Assembly (NCBI GenBank): GCA_035461245.1
Contig: DATHVP010000037.1
Location: 1 to 64,000, forward strand
From: SH-MAG3 sp035461245
GTDB taxonomy: Bacteria > Gemmatimonadota > Gemmatimonadetes > Longimicrobiales > RSA9
Direction: 5' to 3'
Length of the DNA stretch: 64,000 nucleotides
Below the pieces are notes generated by a model, which searched no databases, was not told the origin of the DNA, and saw only the letters and a program-made list of their open reading frames with translations. This document shows, piece by piece, positions 49,581 through 59,554 of this stretch (position 1 is the first letter of the stretch; the number at the start of each line of letters is the position of its first letter). The translations under genes were made by a program, and so were the position numbers.

Positions 49581-51263
49581 TCAGTGTACGGGTGCTGCCG
49601 CGCCGCCGAACCCGCGGGGCTCCGCGACGCCGGTAAAGGCGGTCCCGCCTGCATCCACGGCAATGGCATGGACCCGGCCGAAATAGGTCGGCGGCCCCGA
49701 CGACAGTTCGAAGCCGGCATCCCGCAGCCATTGGAGGGCACCGTCGTCCCAGGCGCCCTCCTCGAGGCGCAGCTCTGTCCCGCTGATGGGATGCACGCGG
49801 GGGGCCGCCATGGCATCGGCCAGCGGCATCCCGTGATCGAGCACCCGGCTGATGGTCTGGATGACAGCGGTGATGATGCGGTTATCGCCAGCGCCGCCCA
49901 GGACGTAGCGCACCTGGCCGTCGTGCAGGACGAGCGTCGGCGAGATGGTGGACCCGGGACGGGAGCCAGGCACGGAGCCCAGCCGCGTCGCGTACACGAC
50001 GCCGGTGCCGGATGCGGCCAGGCGCGTGCCCAGCGCCGGGCCCAGGGACTGGGTGAGTGCGACGACGTTGCCGTGGCGGTCGGCCGTGGACAGGTGCGTC
50101 GTGTTGTCCCGATCCGGACCCGGGGCCGCCTGTGGCGCCTCGGCCGTGTCCGGCCGGGCGACCGGGCCCGGAAGCACGATCTCCCGTGCCCGGTCCCCGG
50201 CATGCTCCCGGGACGTGAGCCAGCGGGCACTGGCCGCGGCATCACCCTGGCTGCGATTGCGGTCCTGCAGCGCCAGCCACATGGCCTGCCCGATGACCGA
50301 CGCCCACCCCGCCGCATCGTCAGGCACGTCCACCGCCTCCAGCATGTGCAGCGCCTGGATGACGCTGTGACCCGCCGACGGCCGGAAGGCGCTCACCACG
50401 TCGTGGCCCCGGTACGAGCCGCGGACGACGATGGCCGGGATCGCCTCGTATGCCCTCAGCTCATCGCGAGTCACGAAGCCGCCGTGCCGCGTCATGTCCG
50501 CGTGGATGGAATCAGCCACCCAGCCGCTGTACATGCCTGCCAGGCCGTGGTCCGCCAGCGCGCGCAGGGTCCTGCCCAGGTCGCGCTGAACGAACTGCTC
50601 GCCAGCCCGGTAGACGCTGCCGTCCGGCTTGAGGAAATAGCGGGCGGTGGCAGGGTGCTCCCGGATGGCGGCCTCCGCGCCGGCAATGAAATTCGCCTGG
50701 TCCGCGGTCAGGGGAAAGCCCTGCTCGGCATAGCGTATCGCCGGCGCAAGCACCTCCGCCCTGCTCATGCTGCCCCACCGTTCCAGCGCCTGGAGCAGCG
50801 CCGCCGGCAGCCCCGGTATCGCCGCCCGTTCATACGCGTCCGGTATGCCGCTGTCCGCGCGATAGCCATGCGGCACCTGGTTCAGGCCGTCAATGGCAAT
50901 GATCTCGCCCGACGGCAGTCGCACCACCATGCTGGCTCGCCCGCCCAGGCCCGACATCACCGGCTCGACGACGGTGAGGGCGAAACCGGTGGCCACTGCG
51001 GCGTCGATGGCGTTGCCGCCCGCCGCAAGGATGCTCGCGCCCACCGCCGTCGCCAACGGTGAGGCACTCGCCACCATGCCGTGGCTGGATTCCGCAACCT
51101 TCCGCGCCGGATCGCTGATGCGCGCGTCGGCAGCACCGGCGGCCGGCGCCACCGCTGGCGCCGGAGCGCATGCCCCGGCAACGACGAGGAGGGCCAGCGC
51201 AGCGGCAAGTACACCGCCGCGCAGGCGGGACTGTCGGGGGTACGACGCATACGGCGCGGTCAT
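49581..51263 (-). CDS. ggt: Gamma-glutamyltransferase
   Basis: 560 residues with a signal peptide that may be a lipoprotein signal (VVAGAC, Cys32). Family landmarks are SSHGMVASASPLATAVGASIL, GGNAIDAAVATGFALTVVEP, GLGGRASMVV, FRPSAGHSVIQALHML and the self-cleavage site DNTTHLSTADRHGNVV, where Thr388 becomes the N-terminal nucleophile of the small subunit, followed by GSVPGSRPGSTISPTLVLHDG. It would cleave glutathione and other gamma-glutamyl compounds in the periplasm. Processing into two subunits is expected from the family. Confidence 0.93.
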   Translation of the reverse strand: MTAPYASYPRQSRLRGGVLAAALALLVVAGACAPAPAVAPAAGAADARISDPARKVAESSHGMVASASPLATAVGASILAAGGNAIDAAVATGFALTVVEPVMSGLGGRASMVVRLPSGEIIAIDGLNQVPHGYRADSGIPDAYERAAIPGLPAALLQALERWGSMSRAEVLAPAIRYAEQGFPLTADQANFIAGAEAAIREHPATARYFLKPDGSVYRAGEQFVQRDLGRTLRALADHGLAGMYSGWVADSIHADMTRHGGFVTRDELRAYEAIPAIVVRGSYRGHDVVSAFRPSAGHSVIQALHMLEAVDVPDDAAGWASVIGQAMWLALQDRNRSQGDAAASARWLTSREHAGDRAREIVLPGPVARPDTAEAPQAAPGPDRDNTTHLSTADRHGNVVALTQSLGPALGTRLAASGTGVVYATRLGSVPGSRPGSTISPTLVLHDGQVRYVLGGAGDNRIITAVIQTISRVLDHGMPLADAMAAPRVHPISGTELRLEEGAWDDGALQWLRDAGFELSSGPPTYFGRVHAIAVDAGGTAFTGVAEPRGFGGAAAPVH

Positions 51264-51486
51264 CGGCTTCGCTCCTCCGGGTGATTGACTCTCAGCAGTG
51301 TGGCGGATGGGTACGGCGTCAGCAAGGTTGTGTCACGGACGCCTGCACGGCAACGGTGTCTTGATTGCAGCTCCTCACCGCGGGACGCAAAGCGTAGCTG
51401 GCCATCCGAAACGGTCGCACGGGGTGTGCCTTATGGTAGCAGAGCTGCCGGATGCACCCGGGGGGGAACATGCCCTCACGATCCGC

Positions 51487-51816
51487 TCAGCGGCTGGCCA
51501 GCCGGATCGTGCCTGCCAGGCCTCGTGCGTACATGATGGACAGCGGCAAGGCCGCCGCGTCAGTGGCGTGGAGCACGCCGAGCATGAGCTTGATGACCGC
51601 CGGCGTGGCTGCCGCCAGCAACAGCAGCAGCGCCGCGACGCGGCTTCCCCGTCGGATCCCCAGGCCTAGCAGGAACACGGCACCGGCGCTGAGAAGCGGG
51701 TAGTGCGCCGCGAGCCCGACATTGAGCCCCGTCGCCAGCAGCACCACCGAACTGCCGACGGCATGGATGACGGAGGTCAGCCAGGCGTGGCGGACACGCC
51801 GGTCCGCCTTCGTCAA
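51487..51816 (-). CDS. Small membrane protein
   Basis: 109 residues with three or four hydrophobic helices (AVGSSVVLLATGLNVGLAAHY, LLSAGAVFLLGLGI, VAALLLLLAAATPAVIKLMLGVL). No family recognised. The start overlaps the stop of the CpxP-like gene (ATGA), so the two form an operon. Confidence 0.65.
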   Translation of the reverse strand: MTKADRRVRHAWLTSVIHAVGSSVVLLATGLNVGLAAHYPLLSAGAVFLLGLGIRRGSRVAALLLLLAAATPAVIKLMLGVLHATDAAALPLSIMYARGLAGTIRLASR

Positions 51817-52343
51817 TGGCCGCCGTGCTGCCGGTACCCGCGCACCATGTCGTAGAGGTGAACCTGGTGGTCACTCAGCAGCGCAGTGGTCTCCAGGTGC
51901 GCCTGGAGATGCACGAACCGCAGTTCGCCGCGGAGGGCACCCGCGGCGGCCGTCAGTTCGCGCAGGCGGTTACTGTCCACCGTCCGGTTCGCGAACAGTC
52001 CGTCCAGCTGCCGCTCCGCTTCCACGATCCGCTCGCCCAGCGACCTGGCACGCGCCTGCATGGCGTCGAATATCTGCTGCGCCGCCTGCCTTTGTGCGTC
52101 CGTCAGGTCCAGTTCAGTCGCGTGGTCCAGCACATGGCGCGGGCCCGGGTACGCGTTGAGTTCTGCCGCCAGGGCGAGACCCATTCCCTCCCCCGCCAGC
52201 AGTTCCGCCACTTCCGTGTCTGCAAGTGCCTTTACCTCCCGGCTCTCCTTGCCGACATGGGCAGAGTGCTGTGAATGGTCCTGCGCCGCCGCAGGACCGG
52301 CCACGGTGAGAAGCACAAGAAATACCAGTGGCATGCGAGGCAT
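51813..52343 (-). CDS. CpxP/Spy-like periplasmic protein with LTxxQ-type motif
   Basis: 176 residues from the ATG at 52343 (GGAG seven bases before), signal peptide MPRMPLVFLVLLTVAGPAAAQ. A His-rich segment follows (DHSQHSAHVG). Helical hairpins then carry the LTDAQRQAAQQIFDAMQARARSL stretch typical of Spy/CpxP heavy-metal-sensor-like proteins and KEEE-like acidic helices. These are periplasmic chaperones or metal-response proteins. The His-rich start hints at metal binding. It is divergent from the SARP-hydrolase gene. Confidence 0.82.
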   Translation of the reverse strand: MPRMPLVFLVLLTVAGPAAAQDHSQHSAHVGKESREVKALADTEVAELLAGEGMGLALAAELNAYPGPRHVLDHATELDLTDAQRQAAQQIFDAMQARARSLGERIVEAERQLDGLFANRTVDSNRLRELTAAAGALRGELRFVHLQAHLETTALLSDHQVHLYDMVRGYRQHGGH

Positions 52344-52597
52344 GTGAAACTCCGAGTCAGATGATCGCGTTCGGGCCTCGGAATAATGCCGTCGCAGCCG
52401 ATCGCATGGAAGCCCCGACGTGGCCGGGCCCGACGTGGGAATGTTCGTACTCAGTATGCGCGGCGTCACCGGCGAGCGCCGTGCAACTGGCGGCGTCACG
52501 GATTCGCGCACGGGCACACCTGCGCAACACATGTGGGTGGACGAGCAACGGATGGAACGGGTATCATGCAGGTACCGCCAACATCGCCGAGGCCATC

Positions 52598-54286
52598 ATG
52601 TACGTGTCCGTGCTGGGACCGGCAGGCATACGATCAGCCGGGGGATCGCTCTGGGTTCCCGCCGGTACACGCCAGCGGCTGCTGCTTGCAGCCCTGGCAC
52701 TGCACGCGCCGCGGGCGGTCTCGCCTGAGCGGCTCATGGACATTCTGTGGGGCGAGGCCCCGCCATCCGACCCGCACGCCGCGTTGCGGACCCAGGTCTC
52801 GCGCCTGCGGAGCTGCCTGTCCAGGCTCGGCCTCGCACACCGACTGCGACCCAACGACGGCATTGGCTACGCCCTTGAACTGAATCCCGACGAACTCGAC
52901 GCCAGTGTGTTCGAGGCGTTGCAGCAGCGGGCGGCCAGCGCCGCCCGGCCGGCAGAGGCGCTGGCGGCAACCGACAGGGCCCTCACCCTGTGGCGTGACG
53001 AGCCATACGGCGAGTTCCGTCATCTCCCCCATTTCGCCGGCGAAGCCGTCCGGCTCCGGGACCTGTGGCTGGGAGTGTGCGAGCGACGCATCGAAAGCCT
53101 GCTCGCACTCGAGCGCACGGACGACGCACATGCCGCCGCCGTGGAGCTGGTCGTCAGTGACCCGCTCCGTGAACGATCCCGGGCGTTGCTCATGCGGGTG
53201 CTGTACCTGGCAGGGCGACAGGGGGAGGCGCTCGAATGCTTCCAGGACTACCGCCGCCTGCTCGCCGAGGAACTGGGCCTGAGCCCGTCACCGGCACTCA
53301 GGACACTGGAACAGCAGATCCTGCAACACGCGCTGGCTGCGGACGGCGTATCCGCCGCCGTCCCACCCGGTTTTTCCGGCGACCCGCCGTCAACCCTGCG
53401 ACCACGGCATCGGCAGCGCATCCGCTTTGCCCGCAGTGCCGACAACTGCCGCCTGGCCTTCGCGACGGTGGGCAGCGGACCGCCGCTGGTGAAGGCGGCG
53501 AACTGGCTGAACCACCTCGAGTTCGACTGGGAGAGCCCCGTCTGGCGGCGGCTGTTCAACACCCTCGCCGATCGGCACACCCTCATCAGGTACGACGAAC
53601 GCGGCTGCGGCCTGTCGGACGCAGACCCCGTTGACATGTCCCTCGACGCATGGGTCGCCGACCTGGAATGCGTGGCTGACGCCTGCGGCCTCCATCGCTT
53701 CCCTCTCGTCGGCATCTCCCAGGGCGTCGCCGTGTGCGTGGAATACGCTGCCCGCCACCCGGACCGCGTCACCGCCCTGGTCCTGCACGGCGGCTACGCC
53801 GCCGGCTGGCGGGCTGATCCCAGTTTCGGCCCGGCGGAGATCGCCCGACGCGATGCGTCCATCGAGATCGTGCGTCACGGCTGGGGCGAGGACACGGCCG
53901 CCTATCGCCAGATGTTCACACAGACCTTCATTCCTGACGGGACGCCCGACGAGATCGCGTGGTTCAATGAGCTGCAGCGGCGCACGACGACGCCCGCAAA
54001 CGCCGCGCGGTTCATGGAAGCCTTCGCGTACATCGATGTCCGGCATCGGCTGGCGTCGGTGCGGGTGCCAACGCTGGTGCTGCACAGCCGTGGGGACCAG
54101 CGGATCCCGTGTGAGAAGGGGCTCGACCTGGCGAGGGGCATCCCCGGCGCCCGTTTCATGATGATGGAGAGCCGGAACCACCTGATCCTCGAGCACGAGC
54201 CCGCGTTCGACGCCTGGGTAACGGCGATGCTGGAGTTCCTGGCGGCCAGCACCGTCGGCCGGGCGCATGGCATCCCCGCCGGGTAA
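52598..54286 (+). CDS. SARP-type regulator domain fused to alpha/beta hydrolase
   Basis: 562 residues from the ATG at 52598; the frame is open back to 52328 but that stretch looks non-coding. Residues 1-95 are an OmpR-like winged helix as in SARP regulators (YVSVLGPAGIRS, RAVSPERLMDILWGEAPPSDPHAALRTQVSRLR). The BTAD domain spans about 95-240. An alpha/beta hydrolase fills about 265-555 with nucleophile Ser374 (VGISQGVAV), the acid in LHSRGDQRIP and His in ESRNHLILEHE. Full catalytic triad. Such fusions, known in related sensor-transcription families, suggest a DNA-binding regulator that senses or degrades its ligand. Target genes unknown. Confidence 0.87.
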   Translation: MYVSVLGPAGIRSAGGSLWVPAGTRQRLLLAALALHAPRAVSPERLMDILWGEAPPSDPHAALRTQVSRLRSCLSRLGLAHRLRPNDGIGYALELNPDELDASVFEALQQRAASAARPAEALAATDRALTLWRDEPYGEFRHLPHFAGEAVRLRDLWLGVCERRIESLLALERTDDAHAAAVELVVSDPLRERSRALLMRVLYLAGRQGEALECFQDYRRLLAEELGLSPSPALRTLEQQILQHALAADGVSAAVPPGFSGDPPSTLRPRHRQRIRFARSADNCRLAFATVGSGPPLVKAANWLNHLEFDWESPVWRRLFNTLADRHTLIRYDERGCGLSDADPVDMSLDAWVADLECVADACGLHRFPLVGISQGVAVCVEYAARHPDRVTALVLHGGYAAGWRADPSFGPAEIARRDASIEIVRHGWGEDTAAYRQMFTQTFIPDGTPDEIAWFNELQRRTTTPANAARFMEAFAYIDVRHRLASVRVPTLVLHSRGDQRIPCEKGLDLARGIPGARFMMMESRNHLILEHEPAFDAWVTAMLEFLAASTVGRAHGIPAG

Positions 54287-54439
54287 CGCATGACCTGGCG
54301 CACCGCCCCTCGGCGAGGCGCGGGAACGCGTCCGGGCGATGTAACGCAGATGACACGCCTGTGCACCAGCTTGCCGTCGGGAGCAGGACACCGTCTCCCG
54401 CTATTCGATTCCAGCCCCAGGCTTCAAAGGACGGTATAC

Positions 54440-56113
54440 ATGCAAAGCACATCCATGCGTAATCGCTGGGCCCGGCCGGGTCTCCACATCATGTTATCCA
54501 CGATGCTGCTGGCGGCAGCCGGTTGCGGCGCTGGTGATTCTGTTCACGCGCAGCATGAAGCGGTGCCGCTGTACGACAATCTCGGCACGCACAGCTACAC
54601 CATCTCGACGAAGGTACCGGCAGCCCAGGCGTACTTCGACCAGGGGCTCCGCCTGTACTACGCATTCAACCACGGCGAGGCGATCCGCGCCTTCGAGGAG
54701 GCCGGCCGGCTGGACCCGCGCTGCGCCATGTGCAGTTGGGGGGTTGCCCTGTCTTACGGTCCCAACATCAACCTTCCCATGGATGCGGAAAGCGGAGCCG
54801 CGGCGTGGGTCGCATTGCAGGAGGCTCTGGCCCGGCGGGCCCATGCGTCGCCGCGGGAACAGGCGTTCATCGACGCGCTGGCCGTGCGCTACAGCGCCGA
54901 GCCGACGCAGCAGCGGGCGGCACTTGACTCCGCGTGGGCCAGAGCCATGGAGCAGGTGGCAGCACAGTATCCGTCCGATCCCGAGGCGAGCACGCTGTAC
55001 GCCGAGGCGCTGATGACGCTGAGTCCCTGGCAGTACTGGAACCGGGACGGCTCGCCGCGGCCGCACACGCCGGAGATCCTGGAACGGCTGGAAGCCGTGC
55101 TGGCGCGGCATCCTGATCATCCGGGTGCGAACCACTTCTTCATCCACGCCGTGGAGGCCGTGGATCCGCACCGGGCGGTCCCCATGGCCGAGCGCCTCGC
55201 CGGCCTCATGCCGGGCGCGGGGCATCTCGTGCACATGCCCGGTCACATCTATGTCAGGGTCGGTCGCTACATGGATGCCATCCGTGCCAATGAGCATGCG
55301 GTGCATGCCGATGAAACGTGGATCAGTGACCACAATCCGGCCATGGGCATCTACACCGTTGGCTACTACCCCCACAACTACGATTTCCTGGCGTTCGCCG
55401 CTGGCATGATCGGCCGCAGTCGGCAGGCACTGGAGGCCGCCGACCGCATGGCCGCGCTGGTCCCGGAGCAGCTCCTGGGCGCACCGGGCATGACGCTGCT
55501 GCAGAACCACCTGTCACGGCATCTTCAGGTCCGGGTCTGGTTCAACCGATGGGACGAGATCCTGGAGTTTGCCGAGGTGCCGGAGCACCTTCCCTACGCC
55601 CGCGGCATCCGGCACTATGCCCGGGGCCGCGCCCTGGCCGCCAGGGGAGGTGTCCAGGCAGCGACGCGCGAGCTGGACGCGCTCCGGCAGGCGGCCGCCC
55701 ATCCCGACCTGGACGGCGCAACGCTCGAGTTCAATGCCGCCACCGCACTGCTCGGCATCGCTGCCGATGTGCTCAACGGACACATCGCAGCGGCACGGGA
55801 GGACTGGGACGCCGCCGTCGCATCACTCCGTAATGCCGCGGCGCGCGAGGACGAACTCGTGTATGGTGAGCCGCCGGAGTGGACCGTGCCGGTCAGGCAG
55901 GACCTGGGATTCATCCTGTTGCGCGCGGGCCAGCACGCTGCTGCCGAAGCCGCATTCCGGGAGGACCTGCGGCGGTTCCCCGACAACGGCTGGTCGCTGG
56001 CGGGCCTCATGAACAGCCTGGCCGCCCAGGGCCGGGCCGCGGAGGCCGCAGCGGTCCAGCAGCAGTTCCAGCGCGCCTGGTCCAGTGCGGATGTTGACCC
56101 GCCGGGCCGCTGA
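54440..56113 (+). CDS. TPR-repeat lipoprotein
   Basis: 557 residues from the ATG at 54440 (AAGGA before it). Lipoprotein signal with lipobox AAAGC. About ten TPR-like helix pairs follow (AYFDQGLRLYYAFNHGEAIRAFEEAGRLDP, NHFFIHAVEAVDP, HMPGHIYVRVGRYMDAIRANEHAV). The family with CAMCSWGVALSYGPNINLPM and HMPGHIY motifs is common in Gemmatimonadota- and Acidobacteriota-type genomes, with no proven function. It is probably anchored in the inner leaflet of the outer membrane. A 15-bp terminator stem follows. Confidence 0.85.
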   Translation: MQSTSMRNRWARPGLHIMLSTMLLAAAGCGAGDSVHAQHEAVPLYDNLGTHSYTISTKVPAAQAYFDQGLRLYYAFNHGEAIRAFEEAGRLDPRCAMCSWGVALSYGPNINLPMDAESGAAAWVALQEALARRAHASPREQAFIDALAVRYSAEPTQQRAALDSAWARAMEQVAAQYPSDPEASTLYAEALMTLSPWQYWNRDGSPRPHTPEILERLEAVLARHPDHPGANHFFIHAVEAVDPHRAVPMAERLAGLMPGAGHLVHMPGHIYVRVGRYMDAIRANEHAVHADETWISDHNPAMGIYTVGYYPHNYDFLAFAAGMIGRSRQALEAADRMAALVPEQLLGAPGMTLLQNHLSRHLQVRVWFNRWDEILEFAEVPEHLPYARGIRHYARGRALAARGGVQAATRELDALRQAAAHPDLDGATLEFNAATALLGIAADVLNGHIAAAREDWDAAVASLRNAAAREDELVYGEPPEWTVPVRQDLGFILLRAGQHAAAEAAFREDLRRFPDNGWSLAGLMNSLAAQGRAAEAAAVQQQFQRAWSSADVDPPGR

Positions 56114-56130
56114 TTCAGCAGGTTTTCTGC

Positions 56131-56176
56131 CCGGCAATCGTGGACGGTCGCCCCGCTTGCTGTCCACGATTGCCGG
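56131..56176 (+). terminator. Long-stem terminator between TPR lipoprotein and receptor genes
   Basis: CCGGCAATCGTGGAC and GTCCACGATTGCCGG pair over 15 bp with a 16-base loop, 18 bases past the stop codon. Confidence 0.75.
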
Positions 56177-56194
56177 TGCGATGGCATGACAGGT

Positions 56195-56224
56195 TCGACA
56201 GAGCGCCCCCTCCGGTCCTATATT
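56195..56224 (+). promoter_or_regulatory. Possible promoter of the TonB-dependent receptor
   Basis: TCGACA (56195-56200) and TATATT (56219-56224) are 18 bases apart, about 45 bases before the ATC start codon. The AT-rich stretch TATATTGGGATACAAT stands out from its surroundings. Confidence 0.45.
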
Positions 56225-56268
56225 GGGATACAATTCCACAGGAAGCGAAAGCCTCACAGGAGGACGCA

Positions 56269-59200
56269 ATCTCGAGCAGGGGACTGTCCGCGATCACCGC
56301 CGTCCTGGCGCTGCTGCTCGCCGCCGCACCGGCGCAGGCGCAGGTTGACGTGCTGACGGGCCGGGTGATCGGCCCCGACGGCGCGCCACTGGCCGGTGCA
56401 CGGGTGGAAGCGCTGTCAGTAAGCACGGAACTGACCCGCGCCGCGGGCACGGACGGGGCCGGCCGGTACCTGATCCTGTTTCCCGACGGCGGCGGTCTCT
56501 ACGTGTTGCGCTTCACGTTCCTGGGCATGGCGGACACCGTGGCGGTGTCGGAGAGGCAGCCCGACGAGGAGCTGATGGTGCTCCACATGCGGATGAGGTC
56601 GCGGCCGATTGCCCTGGACAGCCTGCGCGTTCAGGGGACCGCAGCGCCGGGTGCCGACGCCGACGGCGACCCACTGGTCCTGACTCAGGAACTGCTGCTG
56701 CAACTGCCGCTGGAAGACCTGCACCCGTCCACCCTGGCCCGTCTCGCCGCCGGCGTCACCATTACCGATGCCGATTCGCTGACGGAGCGCGTGGGGTTTT
56801 CCGTGGGCGGCATGAGCGATGCCCTGAACCAGGTCACCCTGGACGGCATCTCCCTGGGCGAGACGCCGGTGGACGTGCCCGAGGAGGGCCTGCGGAGCGC
56901 CGAGGTACGAACGTCAACGTACGATGCCTCACGCGGCGGCTTCGCCGGCGGCCAGGTTGCCATGACCAGCGCCCGAGGCAACAACCGCTCGACAGGGTCG
57001 CTGACCTACCGCCTGGATGACAACACGCTCCAGTTCCGGGCCACGCCTACGACACAGGCATTCTCACGCCACAACCTGGGCGGCTCCTGGGGTGGCCCGC
57101 TCCGCCGGGACCAGTTCTTCTACAACGTCAGCTTCCAGTGGACGCGCAACGTAGAACACCGGTATGCGCTGGCGGCGGATGACCCCCTGGCCACGCAGCG
57201 TTCCGGCGTCGCCCTGGACTCCATTGCCCGGTTCCTCGACATCCTCCAGGCCTACGGCACGTTCCCGACGGATGGGCAGACGGGACCGTACCAGCAATTG
57301 TCCCACGACGTTCGGCTCCAGTCCCGCCTGGACTGGAACATCATCAGGAGCGACGCGCACACGCAGTCGCTGTCGCTGCGCACGAACCTGAGCCTCAACA
57401 GCCAGGACAGCACCCGCATCAACACCCTGGACCTGATGCAGCACGGCGGCGAACAGGCGCGCAATGTGGGGCAGGCCGCGTTGAAGCTCACGTCCAAGTT
57501 CGGGACTCGCTGGACCAACACACTGGACCTGATGTTCCGGGAGAGCTGGAGCGAGGCGCTGCCGTACATCGAGATGCCACAGGCGCAGGTGAGGGTCACG
57601 TCAGAGTTCGACGACGGCACCCGCGGCTCACGCACCCTCGTTTTCGGTGGCAACCGCAACATGCCCACGGACGCGTTCGGCCGGGACTTCGAGTTCGGCA
57701 ACGAGCTCGGCCTGGTCCTGCACGCCGGCGAACAGGTGCACCGCCTCAAGGGCGGACTGTCCATCGAGCGCAGCCGCAGCATCAGCCGCTCCACGTCCAA
57801 CCTGTTCGGCTCGTTCCGCTACGGCTCCCTCCAGGACCTTGCGGACAACCGCCCCGACCGGTACGAGCGCACCATCACCGAGCGCGAGGCTGAGAGCGGA
57901 CGAACCAGCATCGGCCTGCACGTCGGGGACACCTGGAAGGTGAGCGCCCCCCTGGAACTCACCCTCGGCATGCGCTGGGACTATTCCCGGCTCGCCCAGC
58001 GGCCAGACTACAACCCCGTGGTAGACTCGACCCTCGGTCGCCGCACCGACATCGTGCCTCGTTCCGCCGCCGTCAGCCCGCGCCTGGGCTTCACGTACCG
58101 GCTGCAGGCTCCCAGGGGCGTGCGGCGCCAGGTCAGCGGCGGCATCGGCTACTTCGCCGGACGCGCGCCCACCAACATCTTCTCCACCGCGGTTCGGCAG
58201 ACCGGCCTGCCCAACGCCGAGCAGAGCGTGCTGTGTATCGGCGACGCCGTGCCCGCAGCCGACTGGGAGCACTACGTCAACAACCCGCTGGGTGCACCCG
58301 TGGACTGCGCCGATGGCGCGCCCGGCGCCCCCGCCCAGTCGTCCAGGGCGCCCACGGTCACACTCATCGATCCGGACCAGGCCATGCCCGCGTCGCTCCG
58401 GCTGGACATCAGCTACCGGACCCGGCTGCCGTTCCTCGGCCTCGACGGCACCTTCCAGTACATGCACTCCTACGGCCGGGGCCTCTGGAGCTACCGCGAC
58501 CTGAACCTCGATGAGACGACCACCCATCGCCTCGGGCCGGACAACCGCCTGTTCTTCGGCGACCCGACCGCCATTACGCCCTCGCGCGGCACCGTCTCCC
58601 TCATCAGCTCACGGCTGTTCGATGAGTTCACCCACGTCTATGACGTGACGTCCAGCCTCAGGTCTTTTTCCAACCAGTTCACCACACAGGTCAGCGGCAC
58701 GCTGCCCCGCCGCGTGCGCGTCAGTTCCAGTCACACCCTCAGCTTCATCAGGGACCAGGGCTCCGGTTCCCTCCAGGCCATGACTACGGCCGGCAACCCC
58801 AATATTCCCGAATGGGCGACCGCGTCCAATGAGCGCAGGCATGCCGTCCGCCTCCAGCTCACATGGCCGGCCACGCCGTCCATCGAGTTCAGCGGCACCA
58901 CCCGCCTGACGTCCGGCGCACCCTTCACTCCCATGGTGAACCGCGATGTCAACGGCGACGGGCTCCGTAACGACCGCGCCTTCGTCTTCAACCCCGCCGT
59001 CACCCAGGACACGGCCCTCGCCAACGGCATGGCCCGCCTCCTCGACATCGTGCCCGGGCACGTGCGCCAGTGCATCCGCGCCCAGTTCGGTACCTTCGCC
59101 AGGCGCAACAGCTGCCGGAACCGCTGGACCCAGTCCCTCGACCTCCGCGTAAATGCCCGGCCCGACCTGCCCGGCCTCGACCGCCGGCTCACCCTCACCG

Positions 59201-59487
59201 CCGACATCCGCAACGTCCTCACCGGGCTCGATGTACTCATCCACGGCCGCGACGACATGCGCGGCTGGGGCGAGGGACAACGTGCCGACGTCAACCTCCT
59301 CGAGGTCCAGTCCTTCGATCGCGCCAATGGCGCATTCCGCTACACCGTGAATGAAGGCTTCGGCCAGGACCTGCGCGGGCCCAATGCCTTCCGCAACGCC
59401 TTCTCCGTCACCATCTCCGGGCGCATGACCCTGGGCCAGGGCGAGACCGGCCGCCCCTACTTCACCCGACCCGCCAGCAACGACTGA
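56269..59487 (+). CDS. TonB-dependent receptor, apparently starting at ATC
   Basis: 1072 residues if translation begins at the ATC at 56269. AGGAGG ends five bases before it, and the product from there is an exact signal peptide (SSRGLSAITAVLALLLAAA, cleavage AQA-QVD); there is no ATG, GTG or TTG between 56230 and that point in frame. Domains: carboxypeptidase-regulatory-like strand domain (VLTGRVIGPDGAPLAGARVE) at 25-110; plug (TLDGISLGETPVDVPEEGLRSAEVRTSTYDAS split, 150-240); outer-membrane barrel to the end (VNEGFGQDLRGPNAF, FSVTISGRMTLGQG). This layout is of the OmpA/SusC-like oar type. It would import or display large solutes using TonB. An ATG-to-ATC change or sequencing error could also explain the start. 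Confidence 0.9.
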   Translation: MSSRGLSAITAVLALLLAAAPAQAQVDVLTGRVIGPDGAPLAGARVEALSVSTELTRAAGTDGAGRYLILFPDGGGLYVLRFTFLGMADTVAVSERQPDEELMVLHMRMRSRPIALDSLRVQGTAAPGADADGDPLVLTQELLLQLPLEDLHPSTLARLAAGVTITDADSLTERVGFSVGGMSDALNQVTLDGISLGETPVDVPEEGLRSAEVRTSTYDASRGGFAGGQVAMTSARGNNRSTGSLTYRLDDNTLQFRATPTTQAFSRHNLGGSWGGPLRRDQFFYNVSFQWTRNVEHRYALAADDPLATQRSGVALDSIARFLDILQAYGTFPTDGQTGPYQQLSHDVRLQSRLDWNIIRSDAHTQSLSLRTNLSLNSQDSTRINTLDLMQHGGEQARNVGQAALKLTSKFGTRWTNTLDLMFRESWSEALPYIEMPQAQVRVTSEFDDGTRGSRTLVFGGNRNMPTDAFGRDFEFGNELGLVLHAGEQVHRLKGGLSIERSRSISRSTSNLFGSFRYGSLQDLADNRPDRYERTITEREAESGRTSIGLHVGDTWKVSAPLELTLGMRWDYSRLAQRPDYNPVVDSTLGRRTDIVPRSAAVSPRLGFTYRLQAPRGVRRQVSGGIGYFAGRAPTNIFSTAVRQTGLPNAEQSVLCIGDAVPAADWEHYVNNPLGAPVDCADGAPGAPAQSSRAPTVTLIDPDQAMPASLRLDISYRTRLPFLGLDGTFQYMHSYGRGLWSYRDLNLDETTTHRLGPDNRLFFGDPTAITPSRGTVSLISSRLFDEFTHVYDVTSSLRSFSNQFTTQVSGTLPRRVRVSSSHTLSFIRDQGSGSLQAMTTAGNPNIPEWATASNERRHAVRLQLTWPATPSIEFSGTTRLTSGAPFTPMVNRDVNGDGLRNDRAFVFNPAVTQDTALANGMARLLDIVPGHVRQCIRAQFGTFARRNSCRNRWTQSLDLRVNARPDLPGLDRRLTLTADIRNVLTGLDVLIHGRDDMRGWGEGQRADVNLLEVQSFDRANGAFRYTVNEGFGQDLRGPNAFRNAFSVTISGRMTLGQGETGRPYFTRPASND

Positions 59488-59554
59488 CCGCCGCCTGGGC
59501 GCCGTGCGCCGTCGGCCGGCAGACGGACCGCAGGGCCGTCACGTCTCAGCAACC

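Noticed and set aside
52328..52597. Upstream extension of the SARP-hydrolase protein
   Set aside because: The extra 90 residues have no family match and overlap the start of the divergent CpxP-like gene; the ATG at 52598 begins exactly at the SARP domain.
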